Of a DNA stretch of 64,000 nt, positions 28,909-38,088 are shown one piece after another; within the stretch, counting starts at the first letter, position 1; every line of letters starts with the position of its first letter. The notes beneath the pieces are model-generated. The model was not told where the DNA came from, searched no databases, and saw nothing but the letters and a program-made list of their open reading frames with translations. Where the stretch lies: the NCBI RefSeq assembly GCF_042684705.1, contig NZ_JBHULZ010000004.1, positions 1-64,000 of the forward strand. Direction: 5' to 3'. The translations under genes and the position numbers were made by a program. The stretch comes from Mesonia sediminis. Its GTDB lineage: Bacteria; Bacteroidota; Bacteroidia; Flavobacteriales; Flavobacteriaceae.

Positions 28909-31044
28909 TTACTTTTCGTTCAATTTTATTTTTTTGAGTTGTATACGCTTTCGCGGAAGATCTATCTCGAGTACTTTCACCAATATTTGTTCATGTAAGT
29001 GTACATATTCATTTACATCACTTACAAATTCATCGGCTAGGTTAGACACGTGAATCAAGCCACTTTCCTTTATTCCTATCGATACAAAACAACCAAAATT
29101 GGTAATATTATTTACTATTCCAGGTAAACGCATACCTACTTCTAAATCGGCAATGGTTTTTATATTCTGATTAAAGCTAAAAGCCTTAGCTTTTTCTCTT
29201 ATATCTCTGCCCGGTTTTCTCATCTCTTCTCTTATGTCTTCGAGGGTTGGTAAACCAAACTTTGTTGTACAATATCGCTCTAAATCAATACTGTTTAATA
29301 AAGCATCATTACCTATGAAATCAACCACCTCAACCCCTTCTTCTTGCGCTATTTTTTTTACCAATTCATATTGCTCTGGGTGTACAGCAGAATCATCTAA
29401 CGGATTTTCACTTTGCTTCACTCGTAAAAAACCAGCCGCCTGTTGATAAACCTTTGCTCCTAATCGCGGAACTTTTTTAAGGTCTGCTCTTTTGGCAAAT
29501 GCACCATGCTCCTGCCTAAATGCCACAATATTATCGGCTAGTTTTTCGCCAATACCCGATACATGTTGCAATAAAGACTTACTCGCCGAATTTAAATTAA
29601 CTCCAACCGTGTTCACGCAGTGCTCTACCACTCTATCTAAACTGCGCTGCAATTCAATTTGATTTACATCGTGTTGATATTGGCCCACACCAATTGATTT
29701 AGGATCAATTTTAACCAGTTCGGCCAAGGGGTCTTGTAGTCTTCTCCCTATGGATATTGCTCCTCTAACCGTAATATCATAATTAGGAAATTCTTCTCTA
29801 GCAATCGATGAAGCCGAATAAATGGAAGCACCCGCCTCGCTCACCACAAAAACTTCTATAGGATGTTTAAACTGTATGCGCTTAACCAAAGCTTCGGTTT
29901 CTCGCGATGCAGTCCCATCGCCAATGGCAATTGCCTCAATTTTATAAGCCTCGCATAAAGTACTTATCTTCTTGATACTTTCTTTGTGTTGTTTTTGTGG
30001 CGGATGCGGAAAAATAGTTTCATTATGCATTAAATCGCCTTGTTCATCTATACAAACCAGTTTACAACCTGTTCTAAAACCAGGATCTAGCGCCAAAACT
30101 CTTTTTTGCCCCAGTGGCGCACCCAATAACAACTGTTTTAAATTTTTAGCAAAAACACTTATAGCGGTAGCATCTGCTCTTTGCTTAGCTTCTTGAAAAA
30201 TTTCTTTACTCAAGCTAGGATACATCAAACGTTTATAAGCGTCTTTAATAACATCTTTTAAAAAAGAGGCAATTACTCCTTGTGTTTTTATCAATTTACT
30301 TTCAAACTTCGCCAACAAAGCTTGTTCGTCTATCACCAGTTTTATTCGTATAACACCAGCCTGTTCGGCTCTTGAAATCGCCAAAAATCGATGCGATGGC
30401 AGGTTTTTCAATCGCTCTTCCCAATCAAAATAATCCTTATACTTTTGAGCGTTTTCCTCCTCCTTTTTACTGGAAATTACTCGTGCCTTTAAAAAACTAA
30501 ATTCTTGCAATTGAAAACGCAAATAATTCCGTAAATCAATTCGTTCAGCTATCCACTCGGCAATGATAAACCCTGCCCCAGTAAGCGCGTCCTGACTCGT
30601 CTTTACTCGGCTCGAACAGTAAGACTTACTTAAATCACCTAGGTCTGTATGTTTTTGTACCATAATTTGTTTGGCCAGTGGTTCAAGTCCTAAAGCCTTT
30701 GCTTCATCGGCTTTGGTTTTTCGCTTTTTCTTATAAGGCAAATACAAATCTTCTAGCCTTGTTAAGTCTTGAGCCTCTTTTATTTGCTTTTTTAAGTCTG
30801 TCGTTAGCACCCCATCCGCCTCTAAGCGATTTAAAATAGATTCTCGTCGCTTTTCTAGTGCCAAATAGTCTTCTTGTGCTTTACGGATTTGCTCTAGGTC
30901 AACTTCATCTAATTGCTGGGTAAATTCTTTTCTGTACCGAGCGATAAAAGGTATGGTGGCATCTTCAGAAAAAAGTTGTAATGCCTTCTCTATACGAAGA
31001 CTTCCTAGCTTGGTGTGCTGTTCTATATATTGGATTACTTGCAT
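28909..31044 (-). CDS. tex: Tex family RNA-binding transcriptional accessory protein
   Basis: 711 residues. The N-terminal helical Tex domain includes the family motif TIPFIARYRKEFTQQLDEV (about 30-48). A YqgF/RNase H-like domain follows at about 315-440 (RVLALDPGFRTGCKLVCID). Next are helix-hairpin-helix repeats (about 490-560) and a C-terminal S1 domain (about 640-708, VGMRLPGIVNNITNFGCFVSIG). Tex binds nucleic acid and is implicated in transcription and RNA processing; its exact role is not settled. The protein is slightly shorter than the usual 750-780 residues because the C-terminal tail after S1 is short. It is monocistronic. Confidence 0.96.
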   Translation of the reverse strand: MQVIQYIEQHTKLGSLRIEKALQLFSEDATIPFIARYRKEFTQQLDEVDLEQIRKAQEDYLALEKRRESILNRLEADGVLTTDLKKQIKEAQDLTRLEDLYLPYKKKRKTKADEAKALGLEPLAKQIMVQKHTDLGDLSKSYCSSRVKTSQDALTGAGFIIAEWIAERIDLRNYLRFQLQEFSFLKARVISSKKEEENAQKYKDYFDWEERLKNLPSHRFLAISRAEQAGVIRIKLVIDEQALLAKFESKLIKTQGVIASFLKDVIKDAYKRLMYPSLSKEIFQEAKQRADATAISVFAKNLKQLLLGAPLGQKRVLALDPGFRTGCKLVCIDEQGDLMHNETIFPHPPQKQHKESIKKISTLCEAYKIEAIAIGDGTASRETEALVKRIQFKHPIEVFVVSEAGASIYSASSIAREEFPNYDITVRGAISIGRRLQDPLAELVKIDPKSIGVGQYQHDVNQIELQRSLDRVVEHCVNTVGVNLNSASKSLLQHVSGIGEKLADNIVAFRQEHGAFAKRADLKKVPRLGAKVYQQAAGFLRVKQSENPLDDSAVHPEQYELVKKIAQEEGVEVVDFIGNDALLNSIDLERYCTTKFGLPTLEDIREEMRKPGRDIREKAKAFSFNQNIKTIADLEVGMRLPGIVNNITNFGCFVSIGIKESGLIHVSNLADEFVSDVNEYVHLHEQILVKVLEIDLPRKRIQLKKIKLNEK

Positions 31045-31140
31045 AAAAGCGAATGTAGTAAATTAAAAGCATTCTTATTTATTTAAAAAAAACGCACTTA
31101 TCAAATTCTTTTTAATTCGCAATTCTTTAACAGCGAGAGA

Positions 31141-31160
31141 AAAATTATTTCAATAATTTT
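31141..31160 (+). promoter_or_regulatory. 20-bp perfect palindrome upstream of an acyl-CoA dehydrogenase gene
   Basis: AAAATTATT-TC-AATAATTTT has 9-bp arms separated by 2 nt. It lies 24 bp before the ATG at 31184. The symmetry suits a dimeric repressor operator, but the AT-only arms also make chance more likely. Confidence 0.35.
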
Positions 31161-31183
31161 AAACTAACTATAAATTAAACGCT

Positions 31184-32545
31184 ATGACCTTCTTTCAAAA
31201 AATAAAACAAACGATTAATCTTTTAAAAGAGGTCGATTTAGATCAATTAACTCAAATTAACGAGAAAATCGATTTAAAGCAAACCCTAGCAACTTTAGAA
31301 AAGTTAGATGACCGGCAAATAAAAAATATGCTCAAGTTGTTGCATCATCAAGGTAAACGCGGGCAGCATCAATTACCACCTATCGATGGAGATTTTTATA
31401 ATTTAGATCTCAAACTAACCGATACTCAACGCAATTTACAACTGCGAGTACGACAATTTATGGAAAAAGAAGTACGCCCCATTGCCAACGATTATTGGAA
31501 CAAAGCAAAATTTCCTTTTGGCATCATTCCTAAATTAGGCGAATTGAATATTGCCGGAATCGCTTACGAAGGCTACGGTTGCGCGGCTATGCCTTTTTTA
31601 ATGGAGGGAATTATCGCCCAAGAAATTGCTCGGGTAGATGTTTCTATTTCTACTTTTTTTGGTGTACATAGCGGATTGGCTATGGGCTCAATATACCTTT
31701 GCGGAAGCGAGGCTCAAAAACAAGAATGGTTGCCTAAAATGCAAAAATTAAAAACGATTGGAGCTTTTGGTTTAACCGAACCAAATGTAGGTTCGGCCGT
31801 TTCGCAAGGAATGGAAACCACCTGCCGTTTTGATGGTGAGCACTGGATTTTAAACGGTCAAAAAAAATGGATTGGTAATGCCACTTTTGCCGATGTTATT
31901 GTAATCTGGGCCAAAGACATCGACTCAAAGCAGGTGAAAGGATTTTTGGTACGTAAAGAAAACCCTGGCTTTAAAGCCGAAAAGATGGAAGATAAAATGG
32001 CTTTGCGTATCGTTCAAAATGCCTTGATCACCTTAACCGATTGCAAGATTCCAGAGACCGATCGTTTGCAAAAAGCTAACTCTTTTGCAGACACTGCCAA
32101 AGTCTTAAAAATGACTCGAGCGGGCGTGGCTTGGCAAGCAGTTGGTTGTGCGCGAGGGGCTTATGAAAGTGCCTTAAAGTATACTAAAAAACGTGAGCAA
32201 TTTAGTAAACCTATAGCCAGTTTTCAACTCGTTCAAAATCATTTGGTAGAAATGCTATCTAATTTAACCGCTATGCAAACCATGGTTTTTCGTTTGTCTG
32301 AATTACAAGACGAAGGGATTTTAACCGATGAGCATGCCTCACTGGCTAAGGTGTTTTGCAGTTTGCGCACCCGTGATGTGGTAAGCCGAGCACGAGAAGT
32401 GCTAGGTGGCAATGGCATCTTGCTCGAGCATGATGTGGCACGCTTTGTTGCCGATGCCGAGGCAATTTATAGCTATGAAGGAACCAAGGAAATCAATACA
32501 TTAATCGTTGGTAGGGCCATAACAGGCTATAGTGCGTTTGTTTAA
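31184..32545 (+). CDS. Acyl-CoA dehydrogenase family flavoenzyme, glutaryl-CoA-dehydrogenase-like
   Basis: 453 residues. The catalytic core starts near residue 76 (LTDTQRNLQLRVRQFMEKEV). It shows the FAD/substrate motif GAFGLTEPNVGS (about 200) and the C-terminal REVLGGNGI and YSYEGTKEINTLIVGRAITG, where the glutamate is the expected catalytic base. The EGTxxIxxLIxGRAITG end resembles glutaryl-CoA dehydrogenases more than short-chain enzymes. In place of a mitochondrial or short leader it has about 75 extra N-terminal residues, helical and charged, of unknown function. The enzyme would pass electrons to an ETF such as the one encoded at 45770-47521. The hydroxyacid dehydrogenase gene follows 20 bp later, probably cotranscribed. 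Confidence 0.88.
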   Translation: MTFFQKIKQTINLLKEVDLDQLTQINEKIDLKQTLATLEKLDDRQIKNMLKLLHHQGKRGQHQLPPIDGDFYNLDLKLTDTQRNLQLRVRQFMEKEVRPIANDYWNKAKFPFGIIPKLGELNIAGIAYEGYGCAAMPFLMEGIIAQEIARVDVSISTFFGVHSGLAMGSIYLCGSEAQKQEWLPKMQKLKTIGAFGLTEPNVGSAVSQGMETTCRFDGEHWILNGQKKWIGNATFADVIVIWAKDIDSKQVKGFLVRKENPGFKAEKMEDKMALRIVQNALITLTDCKIPETDRLQKANSFADTAKVLKMTRAGVAWQAVGCARGAYESALKYTKKREQFSKPIASFQLVQNHLVEMLSNLTAMQTMVFRLSELQDEGILTDEHASLAKVFCSLRTRDVVSRAREVLGGNGILLEHDVARFVADAEAIYSYEGTKEINTLIVGRAITGYSAFV

Positions 32546-32565
32546 TCCATAAAAAACACCTTAAA

Positions 32566-33501
32566 ATGAATAACAAGATTGTTATCATCGCTCCTGATAG
32601 AAGTTTAGACCAATGGGTTCAAGCCTTAAAGGATGAAAATAAGAATTTGACCATAGAAATTTATCCAGATGATACCCAACGAGAAGAAACCGAATTTATC
32701 TTAACCTGGCGGCCTCCAGCGGGAGTTTTTGACCAATACCCTAATTTAAAAGTAATCGCCTCTATGGGGGCGGGTGTACATCATATTTTTGCTCAAAACA
32801 CCATAAAAAAGCATATACAAGTCACAAAAATTGAACACCCGCGTTTGGCAACCGATTTGAGTCAGTTTGTGCTATCGATTTGCTTGATGCACATTCGTGA
32901 TTTATATGCCTATTTTAAACTTCAACAAAAAAAGAAATGGAAACCTATTGCTTACAAACGCCCTAATGATACTGTTGTAGGTATATTAGGTTTTGGTCAA
33001 ATTGGTCAATCGGTTGGTGAACTTTTGATTAAAAATAATTTTCAGGTTTTAGGCTACTCTTCTAGCTCAAAAACACACGAGAATATTACCACGTATCATT
33101 CTGAACAACAACTGCCTCAATTTTTGCAGTCTTGTGACATCTTAGTCTGTCTTCTACCCTTAACATCTAAAACCCGTGGTATTCTTAATAAAACGCTTTT
33201 TGATCAGCTTAAGCCTGGTTGTTATTTAATAAATGTAGGACGTGGTGCACATTTGGAAGAGGACGACTTGCTAGAGGCTTTACAAAACGGACAGTTAAGT
33301 GGGGCTAGCCTTGATGTATTTACAGAGGAGCCTTTACCTCAGGATCATGCTTTTTGGGATCACAAACGCATTCAAATTACACCGCATATGGCTAGTGCTA
33401 CCGATCCGTTTGTAGTAAGTGAACAAATTATAGCTAATTTAGAACGGTTGCAACAAGGTAAAGCAATGAAAAACCGAATTGATCAAAAGCGAGAATATTA
33501 G
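32566..33501 (+). CDS. NAD(P)-dependent D-2-hydroxyacid dehydrogenase, GhrA-like
   Basis: 311 residues. The Rossmann motif VGILGFGQIGQSVGELL is at about 142-158. The catalytic residues are in the expected order: Arg in INVGRGAHLEEDDL, Glu in DVFTEEPLP and His in QITPHMASAT. The short N-terminal domain and the overall length fit the glyoxylate/hydroxypyruvate reductase A group, which reduces 2-oxoacids such as glyoxylate or hydroxypyruvate. The substrate cannot be read from sequence. It lies 20 bp behind the acyl-CoA dehydrogenase gene, suggesting cotranscription. Confidence 0.88.
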   Translation: MNNKIVIIAPDRSLDQWVQALKDENKNLTIEIYPDDTQREETEFILTWRPPAGVFDQYPNLKVIASMGAGVHHIFAQNTIKKHIQVTKIEHPRLATDLSQFVLSICLMHIRDLYAYFKLQQKKKWKPIAYKRPNDTVVGILGFGQIGQSVGELLIKNNFQVLGYSSSSKTHENITTYHSEQQLPQFLQSCDILVCLLPLTSKTRGILNKTLFDQLKPGCYLINVGRGAHLEEDDLLEALQNGQLSGASLDVFTEEPLPQDHAFWDHKRIQITPHMASATDPFVVSEQIIANLERLQQGKAMKNRIDQKREY

Positions 33502-33545
33502 CTATAATGTTTTAACTTTATAAAACATCATAAAGAAAAGGCTTT

Positions 33546-35306
33546 ATGTATTTAACCATCACCTTTATTATAATAGGCATAGGTATCTTTCTTTTTGTGA
33601 AAGACTATTTTAGTATAGACACCACTTCTATACTCATAATGTCTTTGTTTATTGTTTCTGGTGTATTAAATCCTGAAGAAGGTTTTGCCGGTTTTAATCA
33701 TCCCGCCACTATAACCTTAGGCTGTATGTTTGTGCTTAGTGCTGCCGTGTTTAAATCGGGTATTATTAATGGCTTAAGCTCAAGAATTGTAAAAATAGCG
33801 CGGGTAAACTACGTATTGGCTTTAATTGTTTTTTGTCTTACGGCTGCTGTTTTTTCTGCCTTTATTAATGATACGGCCGTGGTCGCTATGCTTATTCCTA
33901 TGGCGCTAATGGTATCACGAGAAACCGGTATTGCGCCTTCGCGTTTGCTTATTCCTATTTCCTTTTCGGCTCTGTTTGGAGGCACTTGTACGCTAATAGG
34001 TACATCAACCAATATTTTGGTTAGTAGTTATGCTCAAGAACTAGGCAGTACTGGCTTTGAGATGTTTGAATTTTCACTTGCGGCTTTAGGAATTACTGCA
34101 ACTGGCCTCATTTATATTTTTATTGTAGCTCCCTTGATTTTACCCAAGCGCATTAAAAAATCTGAAACTCTACAACATGAAGCCGAAGATTATATGGCAG
34201 AAATTGAAATTTTACCCAAAAACCCAGACATCAACAAGGCTATCGGTAAAACCTTTTTGATTAGTGATTTACAAGTGCAAATTTTAATGATAAAGCGAAA
34301 TCATCTTCGGTTTTATGAGTTTAATGAAGAGACTATTTTACGAGAAGGAGACGTGCTCAAGGTACTTATGAATCCCAGCAAAATCAGTAAAATAAGAGAA
34401 AGCAAATACTATAAGTTTAGCGGTATAGGAGAAATTAGCGAAGACGATAGTGAAAAGCGCATCTTTGAGGTTATGATCCCTCACGGATCTTCGCTTTCTG
34501 GAAAAACTCTGGCGCAAACCAAATTTAGAAACAACTATTATGCTTCGGTTTTAGCTATTAGGCAACGCAAAGAGACCATTACAAAAAACGTAGCTAATGT
34601 TTCTCTAAAAGAGGGAGATATGCTGCTTATTTATACAGCGCGCCATAATATACAAGCTTTAACACGCAACAAAATGCTTGTGGCTTTATCTGAATATGAA
34701 GACCGTAAAATAAACTACAAAAAGGCTATACCTGCAATTCTCATTTTAATGGGTGTAATTTTGGCCGCCGCTTTTAATATCACTTCAATACTCATAAGCG
34801 CCTTGGTAGGGAGTTTACTTATTGTAACCACCGCTATACTTAAACCCAACGAAGCTTATAAGGCAATAGAATGGAAAGTGATTTTTATGGTTGCTGGAGT
34901 TTTATCTATGGGTAAAGCTTTAGAAAAAACAGGTGGCTCAGAGCTAATATCTAACTTTCTTTTTGAGAATTTAGGCGGACTACCCCCACAAATAATGTTA
35001 AGTCTAATTTTCCTATTTACCTTTTTGGCAACCAATGTATTATCAAGTAAAGCAACTGCAGTTTTAATGACCCCTATCGTTATAGAGTTTGCTCAAATTT
35101 TACAAGTAAGCGAAAAACCCTTTCTAATTGCCGTAATGTTTGCCTGCTCACTTACTTTTATGACACCTGTAAGTTACCCAACCAACACCATGGTTTACGC
35201 ACCAGGAAATTATAAATTTACCGATTATTTGAAAATAGGCACCCCACTTAATTTTGTTGTCTGGATTGCTGCTTCTATTATCATACCTTTGTTCTTTCCC
35301 TTTTAA
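33546..35306 (+). CDS. SLC13/DASS-family permease with two TrkA-C domains
   Basis: 586 residues. Hydrophobic helices at about 1-200 and 400-586 flank a cytoplasmic insert. The insert holds two TrkA-C (RCK_C) domains, about 205-285 and 300-380, each with the pattern GDVLKVLMNPSKI or GDMLLIYTARHNI. The transport motifs FGGTCTLIGTSTNILV and FMTPVSYPTNTMVYAPGNY are the paired SNT-type signatures of SLC13 carriers. Members import di/tricarboxylates or sulfate with sodium; the substrate here is not determined. TrkA-C domains often bind small ligands, so the insert may gate transport. It is first in a plus-strand run of closely spaced genes. Confidence 0.9.
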   Translation: MYLTITFIIIGIGIFLFVKDYFSIDTTSILIMSLFIVSGVLNPEEGFAGFNHPATITLGCMFVLSAAVFKSGIINGLSSRIVKIARVNYVLALIVFCLTAAVFSAFINDTAVVAMLIPMALMVSRETGIAPSRLLIPISFSALFGGTCTLIGTSTNILVSSYAQELGSTGFEMFEFSLAALGITATGLIYIFIVAPLILPKRIKKSETLQHEAEDYMAEIEILPKNPDINKAIGKTFLISDLQVQILMIKRNHLRFYEFNEETILREGDVLKVLMNPSKISKIRESKYYKFSGIGEISEDDSEKRIFEVMIPHGSSLSGKTLAQTKFRNNYYASVLAIRQRKETITKNVANVSLKEGDMLLIYTARHNIQALTRNKMLVALSEYEDRKINYKKAIPAILILMGVILAAAFNITSILISALVGSLLIVTTAILKPNEAYKAIEWKVIFMVAGVLSMGKALEKTGGSELISNFLFENLGGLPPQIMLSLIFLFTFLATNVLSSKATAVLMTPIVIEFAQILQVSEKPFLIAVMFACSLTFMTPVSYPTNTMVYAPGNYKFTDYLKIGTPLNFVVWIAASIIIPLFFPF

Positions 35307-35318
35307 AGTCTGACTATC

Positions 35319-35645
35319 ATGAAAAAGCGATTAAAATTACATAACCCGTTTAAACCTCGCATTACCGATGAAAAAAACTTGCGCGAACATTTGGCGCTTG
35401 AAAGAACCAAACTTGCCAATGAGCGCACCTTGTTATCTTATATCAGAGCCTCATTGTACCTATTGTTAGGTGGCATAGCCCTACTACAAGTAAAAGAATA
35501 CACCAACTTAAAAATCATTGGGTATATCGCACTATTTATTTGCGTGGTTTTCTTATTGATTGGTATTGGCCGTTATATATCTTTAGAACGCCGCCTCAAC
35601 GATTTACTTTTACCCGATGAAGACGATATAGAAAAGCCAGATTGA
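35319..35645 (+). CDS. DUF202 small membrane protein
   Basis: 108 residues. The family signature ERTKLANERTLLSYIRASL (about 28-46) runs into the first membrane helix, with a second at about 66-87 (IIGYIALFICVVFLLIGIG). DUF202 proteins are short inner-membrane proteins related to yeast Vtc1/YidH. Vtc1 belongs to a polyphosphate polymerase complex, but no such role is shown for bacterial singletons. It follows the permease by 12 bp and overlaps the next start by one base, so it is almost certainly cotranscribed. Confidence 0.88.
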   Translation: MKKRLKLHNPFKPRITDEKNLREHLALERTKLANERTLLSYIRASLYLLLGGIALLQVKEYTNLKIIGYIALFICVVFLLIGIGRYISLERRLNDLLLPDEDDIEKPD

Positions 35646-35986
35646 TGCAAACTTTCACCCACTACTTTTTACATTTTGGCTTTATTTTTCTCATCGCTTA
35701 TTTAATAGATAAGAATAATATTAAGCAAGTTTATTTAATATTATTAGCTAGTATGTTAGTCGATTTAGACCATCTGCTAGCCGATCCTATATTTGATCCA
35801 AAGCGTTGCAGTATTAATTTCCACCTGCTGCATACTTATTGGGCATGGGCATTGTACTTGTTAGTAGCCTTTTTAGCGAAAAATAAAATGATAAAAACTT
35901 TTGCAATTGGATTAAGCTTTCATCTTTTTACAGATGCTATCGACTGTTTATGGAGCTATAATTGGGATTTTAAAGTACTTTTGTAA
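35645..35986 (+). CDS. DUF6122 family membrane protein
   Basis: About 113 residues from ATG 35645, which shares its A with the TGA of the DUF202 gene (TGATG), a sign of translational coupling; a TTG at 35642 is also in frame. The protein is hydrophobic with about four short membrane segments. It carries conserved acidic/His motifs: SMLVDLDHLLADPIFDP and SFHLFTDAIDC. The D-x-D-H and H-x-x-x-D pattern recalls metal-dependent membrane hydrolases (YdjM type), but no activity is known for this family. Confidence 0.8.
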   Translation: MQTFTHYFLHFGFIFLIAYLIDKNNIKQVYLILLASMLVDLDHLLADPIFDPKRCSINFHLLHTYWAWALYLLVAFLAKNKMIKTFAIGLSFHLFTDAIDCLWSYNWDFKVLL

Positions 35987-35987
35987 G

Positions 35988-36758
35988 ATGAAATTGATTT
36001 TATTTTTCTTTGTACTAAGCATTAATTTACTTCATGCACAAAAACAAGAAAGCACTTTATTAAGTCCGCTTAAAGCGGATAAATTTGTGGGAGTAGATGC
36101 ATTTGATCGGTATTATTTTATAAAAGACCAAGTTTTTTATAAAAAAAGCCCAAATGACTTAAAACAGTACATTAATTTGAATTTGGGAGATTTAAGCCAT
36201 GTAGATATTAGCAATCCGCTACGCATTAGCTTATTTTATCAAGACTTCAACACGGTGGTTATATTAGACAATCAATTGAATCCCATAACACAAATCAATT
36301 TTAACAACTTATCGCCTTTACGGATTTTAAATGCGGCTTACACCGCTCAAAACAATAGTTTATGGCTGGTAAATACTGAACAAGGTATTCTTGATTTTTT
36401 TAATTACCCCCAGCAAAAAACCTTGCACCAGTCGCCTCCTATTTTATCAAACCAAGCGCTTTATACGGCAAATTTAACGCACTTTTTTGAGGCCCAAGAA
36501 GATAAAATTCGGGTTTTAAATGTCTATGGAAACATCACCCAAGAATTTTATTTTAAAGGTACTGAGCAACTTATGGCTACAGCCAATTATTTGTATACAT
36601 ATGCAAAAGGTAATTTTTATCGTTTAAACTTAAAAACTAAGGAGGTTTTAGAACTTGATCTTTATGAAAATGACGTTAAAGATTTTTATGTGAGTAAGGA
36701 AAACCTTTATATTTACAAGCAAAACAAACTAATTTATTACCAAATAAACACAGACTAA
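35988..36758 (+). CDS. Secreted protein of unknown function, propeller-like
   Basis: 256 residues from ATG 35988, one base after the preceding stop. This start gives a clean signal peptide (MKLILFFFVLSINLLHAQ); an in-frame ATG at 35934 lies inside the DUF6122 gene and is unlikely. The mature part is a series of beta hairpins with recurring aromatic-rich blades such as FVGVDAFDRYYFIKDQ, LWLVNTEQGILDFFN and NFYRLNLKTKEVLELDLYEN, consistent with a small beta-propeller. There is no lipobox and no sorting domain, so a periplasmic location is likely. Flavobacterial genomes often carry such a protein beside a deoxynucleoside kinase, but its function is not known to me. Confidence 0.75.
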   Translation: MKLILFFFVLSINLLHAQKQESTLLSPLKADKFVGVDAFDRYYFIKDQVFYKKSPNDLKQYINLNLGDLSHVDISNPLRISLFYQDFNTVVILDNQLNPITQINFNNLSPLRILNAAYTAQNNSLWLVNTEQGILDFFNYPQQKTLHQSPPILSNQALYTANLTHFFEAQEDKIRVLNVYGNITQEFYFKGTEQLMATANYLYTYAKGNFYRLNLKTKEVLELDLYENDVKDFYVSKENLYIYKQNKLIYYQINTD

Positions 36759-36761
36759 TCT

Positions 36762-37376
36762 ATGCACGTAGCCATAGCCGGAAATATAGGCGCGGGAAAA
36801 ACAACCCTAACCAGACTCTTAGCCAAACACTTTAATTGGGAAGCGCAATTTGAAGATGTATTAGAAAATCCGTATTTAGAAGATTTTTACAATCAAATGG
36901 AGCGCTGGTCATTTAATTTACAGGTTTATTTCTTGAACTCGCGGTTCAGACAAATTTTAGATATCCGCAAAAGCGGAAAAGACATTATTCAAGATCGAAC
37001 CATCTATGAAGATGCCTTTATTTTTGCTCCCAACTTACACGCAATGGGACTTATGACCAATCGTGATTTCAACAATTATAGTTCGTTATTTAACTTGATG
37101 GAACGCGTTACTGAGGCACCAGATCTTTTGATTTATTTGCGTAGCAGTATACCCAATCTTGTTGCTCAAATTCATAAACGCGGAAGAGATTATGAAAGCA
37201 GCATTTCTATTGATTATTTGAGCCGACTTAATGAACGTTATGAAGCTTGGATTGCGACTTACGACAAAGGCAATTTATTGATTATTGATGTAGATAACAT
37301 TAACTTTGTAGACAACCCTGAAGATCTTGGAGAAATTATTAATAAAATAGATGCCGAAATCAACGGTCTCTTTTAA
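36762..37376 (+). CDS. Deoxynucleoside kinase family protein
   Basis: 204 residues. The P-loop GNIGAGKTTLTR is at residues 7-18. The family DRS-like motif is present as QDRTIYEDAFIF near 86-97, and the lid arginine motif as HKRGRDYES near 145-153. It would phosphorylate deoxyadenosine, deoxyguanosine or related deoxynucleosides to monophosphates for salvage. It starts 3 bp after the preceding stop. It complements the nucleoside transporter and thyA farther along. The exact base preference cannot be told from sequence. Confidence 0.93.
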   Translation: MHVAIAGNIGAGKTTLTRLLAKHFNWEAQFEDVLENPYLEDFYNQMERWSFNLQVYFLNSRFRQILDIRKSGKDIIQDRTIYEDAFIFAPNLHAMGLMTNRDFNNYSSLFNLMERVTEAPDLLIYLRSSIPNLVAQIHKRGRDYESSISIDYLSRLNERYEAWIATYDKGNLLIIDVDNINFVDNPEDLGEIINKIDAEINGLF

Positions 37377-37387
37377 ATAACAGCCCT

Positions 37388-38065
37388 ATGGAATCAACAA
37401 AATTAAAAAGACCTAAGCACAAAGGATCACCTAAATTATTTAAAAATCCTATTTTAGAAAAATTAACGCACACCCATATTTCTTTGCCCTTGATTATCTT
37501 TTCGGTAATTTCTGCGGCTCTTATCTATTATGGAATTGTAGAAAAAGGATTTGAAACCCCTACAATGGTTTTATTGTTCTTTGCAGGATTATTCTTTTTT
37601 ACTTTTATTGAGTATATCATGCACCGATACTTATATCATATTCCTGCTACAAGCGAACGAAAGAAGAAAATTAGTTATACCATGCACGGGGTACATCACG
37701 ATTACCCAAAAGACAAGTCTAGGTTGGCCATGCCACCGGTTTTAAGCCTGATTATCGCCACAGTACTCTTTATTGTGTACCGCGTGTTTTTAGGTGAATT
37801 TGTTTTTGGCTTTCTAGCTGGTTTTTTAATGGGCTATGCTGCATATCTAGCGGTACATTATTCGGTTCATGCTTTTAAGGTACCCAATAACTTTTTAAAG
37901 GTTTTATGGCACCATCACAGCATTCATCACTACCGTGAACCAGACCGAGCTTTCGGAGTGTCTTCCACCCTTTGGGATCATATTTTTGGCACTATGCCCA
38001 GAAAGGATATTAAAGCTAAAAGAAAACAAAAAACCAATGTTTATATAGACCCAGAAACAACCTAA
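37388..38065 (+). CDS. Fatty acid hydroxylase superfamily membrane di-iron enzyme
   Basis: 225 residues with about four membrane segments. The eight-histidine di-iron motifs are all present in order: HRYLYH (about 79), HGVHHDYP (about 99), HYSVH (about 158) and HHHSIHHY (about 177-184). The C-terminal half (GVSSTLWDHIFGTMP) is typical of the sterol desaturase/fatty acid 2-hydroxylase family. Such enzymes hydroxylate or desaturate lipid chains in the membrane. A role in 2- or 3-hydroxy fatty acids of sphingolipids or ornithine lipids is possible in this phylum but is an inference. It ends the plus-strand run, with a terminator 24 bp beyond. Confidence 0.88.
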   Translation: MESTKLKRPKHKGSPKLFKNPILEKLTHTHISLPLIIFSVISAALIYYGIVEKGFETPTMVLLFFAGLFFFTFIEYIMHRYLYHIPATSERKKKISYTMHGVHHDYPKDKSRLAMPPVLSLIIATVLFIVYRVFLGEFVFGFLAGFLMGYAAYLAVHYSVHAFKVPNNFLKVLWHHHSIHHYREPDRAFGVSSTLWDHIFGTMPRKDIKAKRKQKTNVYIDPETT

Positions 38066-38088
38066 ATTAATTGATAAATTACCTTATA

